Source: Dehalococcoidia bacterium
GTDB taxonomy: Bacteria; Chloroflexota; Dehalococcoidia; GIF9; AB-539-J10
Direction of reading: 5' to 3'
NCBI GenBank assembly: GCA_023129815.1
Contig: JAGMBH010000124.1
Location: 1 to 7,978 of the forward strand
Length of the DNA stretch: 7,978 nucleotides
The translations under genes were made by a program, and so were the position numbers. A model generated the notes under the pieces. It was not told the origin of the DNA. It saw nothing but the letters and a program-made list of their open reading frames with translations, and ran no database searches. Every line of letters starts with the position of its first letter. The first letter of the stretch is position 1. Shown piece by piece: positions 6,219-7,978 of the stretch.

Positions 6219-6773
6219 ATGAGCGCAATGATACCGTTTCATCGAGTAAATGTTTTAACTGGAATAAAATCAGCTAGGCTGATAGAGGATGCCGCAGAAT
6301 ATGCTAATTTGATTCAGAAGGCAAAAAGACCACTTTGGGTGCTTGGCCCTTTGCTATCTGAATGGGCCCTTGACGGAAAACTTCTCATTGAGTACGCCTT
6401 AGAAATAGCCAAGGCTGCTAATATCCCTATATGTGCTACGGCACATGTTAAGGGGAAAATGGTAGAGCTGGGGGTAAAGCCAGACAGCGTTTATGATGCC
6501 GTGGAGATAGTAAATGCCCTTAAAGATCCTGACTGGAGGGGGGTTAAAAAGGAGGGGAATCACGACTTGGTCATCTTCTTTGGCATAAGGAGCGATCTCG
6601 AAGAGCAATGCCTTTCCGTCCTAAAGCATTTTGCCTTCAATCACTTAAAAACTATGACCTTGGATAAATATTACTTTCCACATGCCAATTACTCTCTTCC
6701 CAACTTCAGGAAGGATGAGCAGTGGAAGGCATTTTTAGAAGACTTAATCAGTGAATTAAAGAAAGGAGGATAA
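6219..6773 (+). CDS. cdhB: CODH/ACS epsilon subunit
   Basis: A 184-residue soluble protein of the CdhB family (usually ~165-190), with a Rossmann-like fold related to the central domain of thiamine-diphosphate enzymes. It forms the alpha2-epsilon2 CODH core with CdhA; its biochemical role is poorly defined and may be to bind FAD or modulate electron flow. It has RPLWVLGPL at 36-44, an alternating helix/strand pattern, NIPICATAHVKGKM around 68-81 and HDLVIFFGIRSD around 114-125. There are only two Cys and no metal motif, as expected. AAAAAGGAGG precedes ATG 6219 directly after the cdhA stop, leaving a 12-nt gap, and the stop is 3 nt before cdhC. Identification rests on both sequence pattern and its position between cdhA and cdhC. 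Epsilon is absent from ordinary bacterial CODH/ACS, so its presence supports the archaeal-type complex. Confidence 0.9.
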   Translation: MSAMIPFHRVNVLTGIKSARLIEDAAEYANLIQKAKRPLWVLGPLLSEWALDGKLLIEYALEIAKAANIPICATAHVKGKMVELGVKPDSVYDAVEIVNALKDPDWRGVKKEGNHDLVIFFGIRSDLEEQCLSVLKHFAFNHLKTMTLDKYYFPHANYSLPNFRKDEQWKAFLEDLISELKKGG

Positions 6774-6776
6774 GGA

Positions 6777-7978
6777 ATGGAGTTTCATGCAGATATTGGC
6801 CCACAATATGAAGGAGAGGTGATAAGAAAGGAAGACCTCTATATGGAATTTGGAGGGCCAAAAGTAGCCCACAAGTTTGAGCTGGCAACCTTGAAAAGGC
6901 CGGAGGAAATTGAGAATGAGAAAGTAGAGCTTATCGGCCCTGATATAAGTGAATTGGAACCTTACGATGAGGTGAAAGGTGGTGGGAGTTACCCTATAGC
7001 CGTTCTAGTTGATATTGCTGGTGAAGAGCTAGATAAGGATGCTGAGTCAATCATTGAAAGAAAGATTCATATGTATACCAACTATACCGAAGGTTGGTAT
7101 CACATGAATCAGCGCGATGCTATGTGGATGAGGGTGAACAAGGACTGCGCTAAAAAGGGCTTCAACTCCCTAAAGGAATTGGGCGAAATCTATAACTTCC
7201 TCTTCACCTCAGAGATGGCAATTATTGAAAAGATCCAAACCACCATTATCACCGACGAGGAAAAGATAGCTAAACTTCTACCACAAGCTTTAGAGATTTA
7301 TAAGGCAAGGGATAACAGAGCATTGACTCTACGCGACGAAGACGTGGATACGTTTTATGGCTGTGTTCTGTGCCAAAGCTTCGCCCCTACCCATATTTCC
7401 ATCATAGCCCCAGATAGGATTGCCAACTGTGGAGCGATAAACTGGTTTGATGGCAGAGCTGCTGCCAAGATCGACCCTGAGGGACCTATATTTGCTATAC
7501 CAAAAGGGAAGCTTATAGACCCCATAAAGGGCGAATATGAAGGAGTGAATAAGGTGGAGTATGAGAAATCCCTGGCGACTTACGATAGAGTTTATCTCTA
7601 CAGCGCCTTCGAGCATCCTCATACCTCCTGTGGCTGTTTTGAAGCTATTGTCTTCTACATCCCCGAAGTAGATGGATTTGGGCTCGTGCATAGAGATTAT
7701 AAGGGCGAATGTGTAATTGGAGAGACTTTTTCTCACATGGCTGGTGAGACCTCCGGAGGCAAGCAAGTAGAAGGTAGGTTGGGAACTGGCCTGGAACAAT
7801 TAAGATCGCCAAAATTTATCCAGGCTGATGGGGGCCGAAGAAGAATGGTGTGGCTACCCAAGGAAATAAAAGAGAGGTATAGGGAAGCTTTTGAAGCAGA
7901 CGGGGTATACGATAAAATACCTACAGAAGAAGAAGTTAAAAATGTCGATGAGCTCCTACCCTACTTAGAAAAGGTAGG
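6777..7978 (+). CDS. cdhC: acetyl-CoA synthase, archaeal-type beta subunit of CODH/ACS, 3'-truncated by window edge
   Basis: This enzyme assembles acetyl-CoA from CO, the corrinoid-bound methyl group and CoA at the nickel A-cluster, or cleaves it in reverse. The frame is open to the window end: 400 codons plus two bases, probably 60-80 codons short of the family's ~470. AAAGGAGGA (6762-6770) lies 6 nt before ATG 6777. It starts with DIGPQYEGEVIRKEDLYMEFGG, written here as DIGPQYEGE at 6-14 then MEFGGPK at 23-29, so it lacks the ~300-residue N-terminal domain of bacterial AcsB. A-cluster residues are C196 and C199 in GCVLCQSFAPTH, C218 in ANCGA, and the C285-G-C287 motif in HTSCGCFEA. Spacing equals that of Moorella Cys506, 509, 528, 595 and 597, and F202 matches Phe512. 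The position of Cys518 is Ser208 (TCC at 7398-7400), an unusual loss of a [4Fe-4S] ligand. The visible end resembles the normal C-terminal region, so the gene is probably otherwise intact. Confidence 0.95.
   Translation, partial: MEFHADIGPQYEGEVIRKEDLYMEFGGPKVAHKFELATLKRPEEIENEKVELIGPDISELEPYDEVKGGGSYPIAVLVDIAGEELDKDAESIIERKIHMYTNYTEGWYHMNQRDAMWMRVNKDCAKKGFNSLKELGEIYNFLFTSEMAIIEKIQTTIITDEEKIAKLLPQALEIYKARDNRALTLRDEDVDTFYGCVLCQSFAPTHISIIAPDRIANCGAINWFDGRAAAKIDPEGPIFAIPKGKLIDPIKGEYEGVNKVEYEKSLATYDRVYLYSAFEHPHTSCGCFEAIVFYIPEVDGFGLVHRDYKGECVIGETFSHMAGETSGGKQVEGRLGTGLEQLRSPKFIQADGGRRRMVWLPKEIKERYREAFEADGVYDKIPTEEEVKNVDELLPYLEKV

Noticed and set aside
7329..7799. 156-codon open frame on the minus strand
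   Set aside because: It lies wholly opposite cdhC, whose conserved A-cluster motifs are on the plus strand. The minus-strand translation has no recognisable domain and no independent ribosome binding site evidence.
1..7978. CRISPR array, tRNA/rRNA, transposon or phage signature
   Set aside because: No repeat-spacer pattern, RNA gene, transposase or terminal inverted repeats were seen. The window is almost fully filled by the seven metabolic genes.

Overview
The window carries seven genes, all on the plus strand. Together they are most of a Wood-Ljungdahl (reductive acetyl-CoA) gene cluster from an anaerobe. In order: a 5'-truncated formate-tetrahydrofolate ligase (fhs), an orphan HoxU/NuoG-N-like iron-sulfur protein, the methyl-H4folate:corrinoid methyltransferase (acsE), the small subunit of the corrinoid iron-sulfur protein (acsD/cdhD), the CO dehydrogenase alpha subunit (cdhA), the epsilon subunit (cdhB), and a 3'-truncated acetyl-CoA synthase (cdhC).

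The system looks hybrid. Fhs, AcsE and the short AcsD are of bacterial, tetrahydrofolate-linked form. The CO dehydrogenase/acetyl-CoA synthase is of archaeal (ACDS) form: CdhA has an inserted 2x[4Fe-4S] ferredoxin domain, a separate epsilon subunit is present, and CdhC lacks the long N-terminal domain of bacterial AcsB. Strong AAGGAGG-type ribosome binding sites and H4folate genes point to a bacterium. From general knowledge, lineages such as anaerobic Chloroflexota (Dehalococcoidia-like) and some uncultured sediment phyla carry this mixture. The exact lineage cannot be fixed from the window.

Layout: positions 1-1374 hold fhs, whose codon use differs clearly from the rest. Positions 1375-1430 are the only real intergenic gap and contain a good sigma70-like promoter that would give an almost leaderless mRNA. 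From 1431 to the window end, six genes are packed with overlaps of 13 nt or gaps of 3-12 nt and should form one operon. Fhs activates formate on H4folate. AcsE passes the resulting methyl group (after reduction by enzymes not in this window) to the corrinoid protein, of which AcsD is one half. CdhA/CdhB reduce CO2 to CO, and CdhC joins methyl, CO and CoA to acetyl-CoA; the pathway can also run backwards. The large corrinoid subunit (acsC/cdhE), a nickel-insertion ATPase, FolD and MetF are not in the window.

Points most worth a second look: (1) CdhC has Ser at residue 208, where the A-cluster [4Fe-4S] normally has its third Cys ligand; (2) a perfect 20-bp palindrome followed by seven T residues lies inside acsD and looks like an intragenic terminator or attenuator; (3) a four-cluster Fe-S protein without any catalytic partner is translationally coupled to acsE; (4) codon use changes sharply between fhs and the operon.
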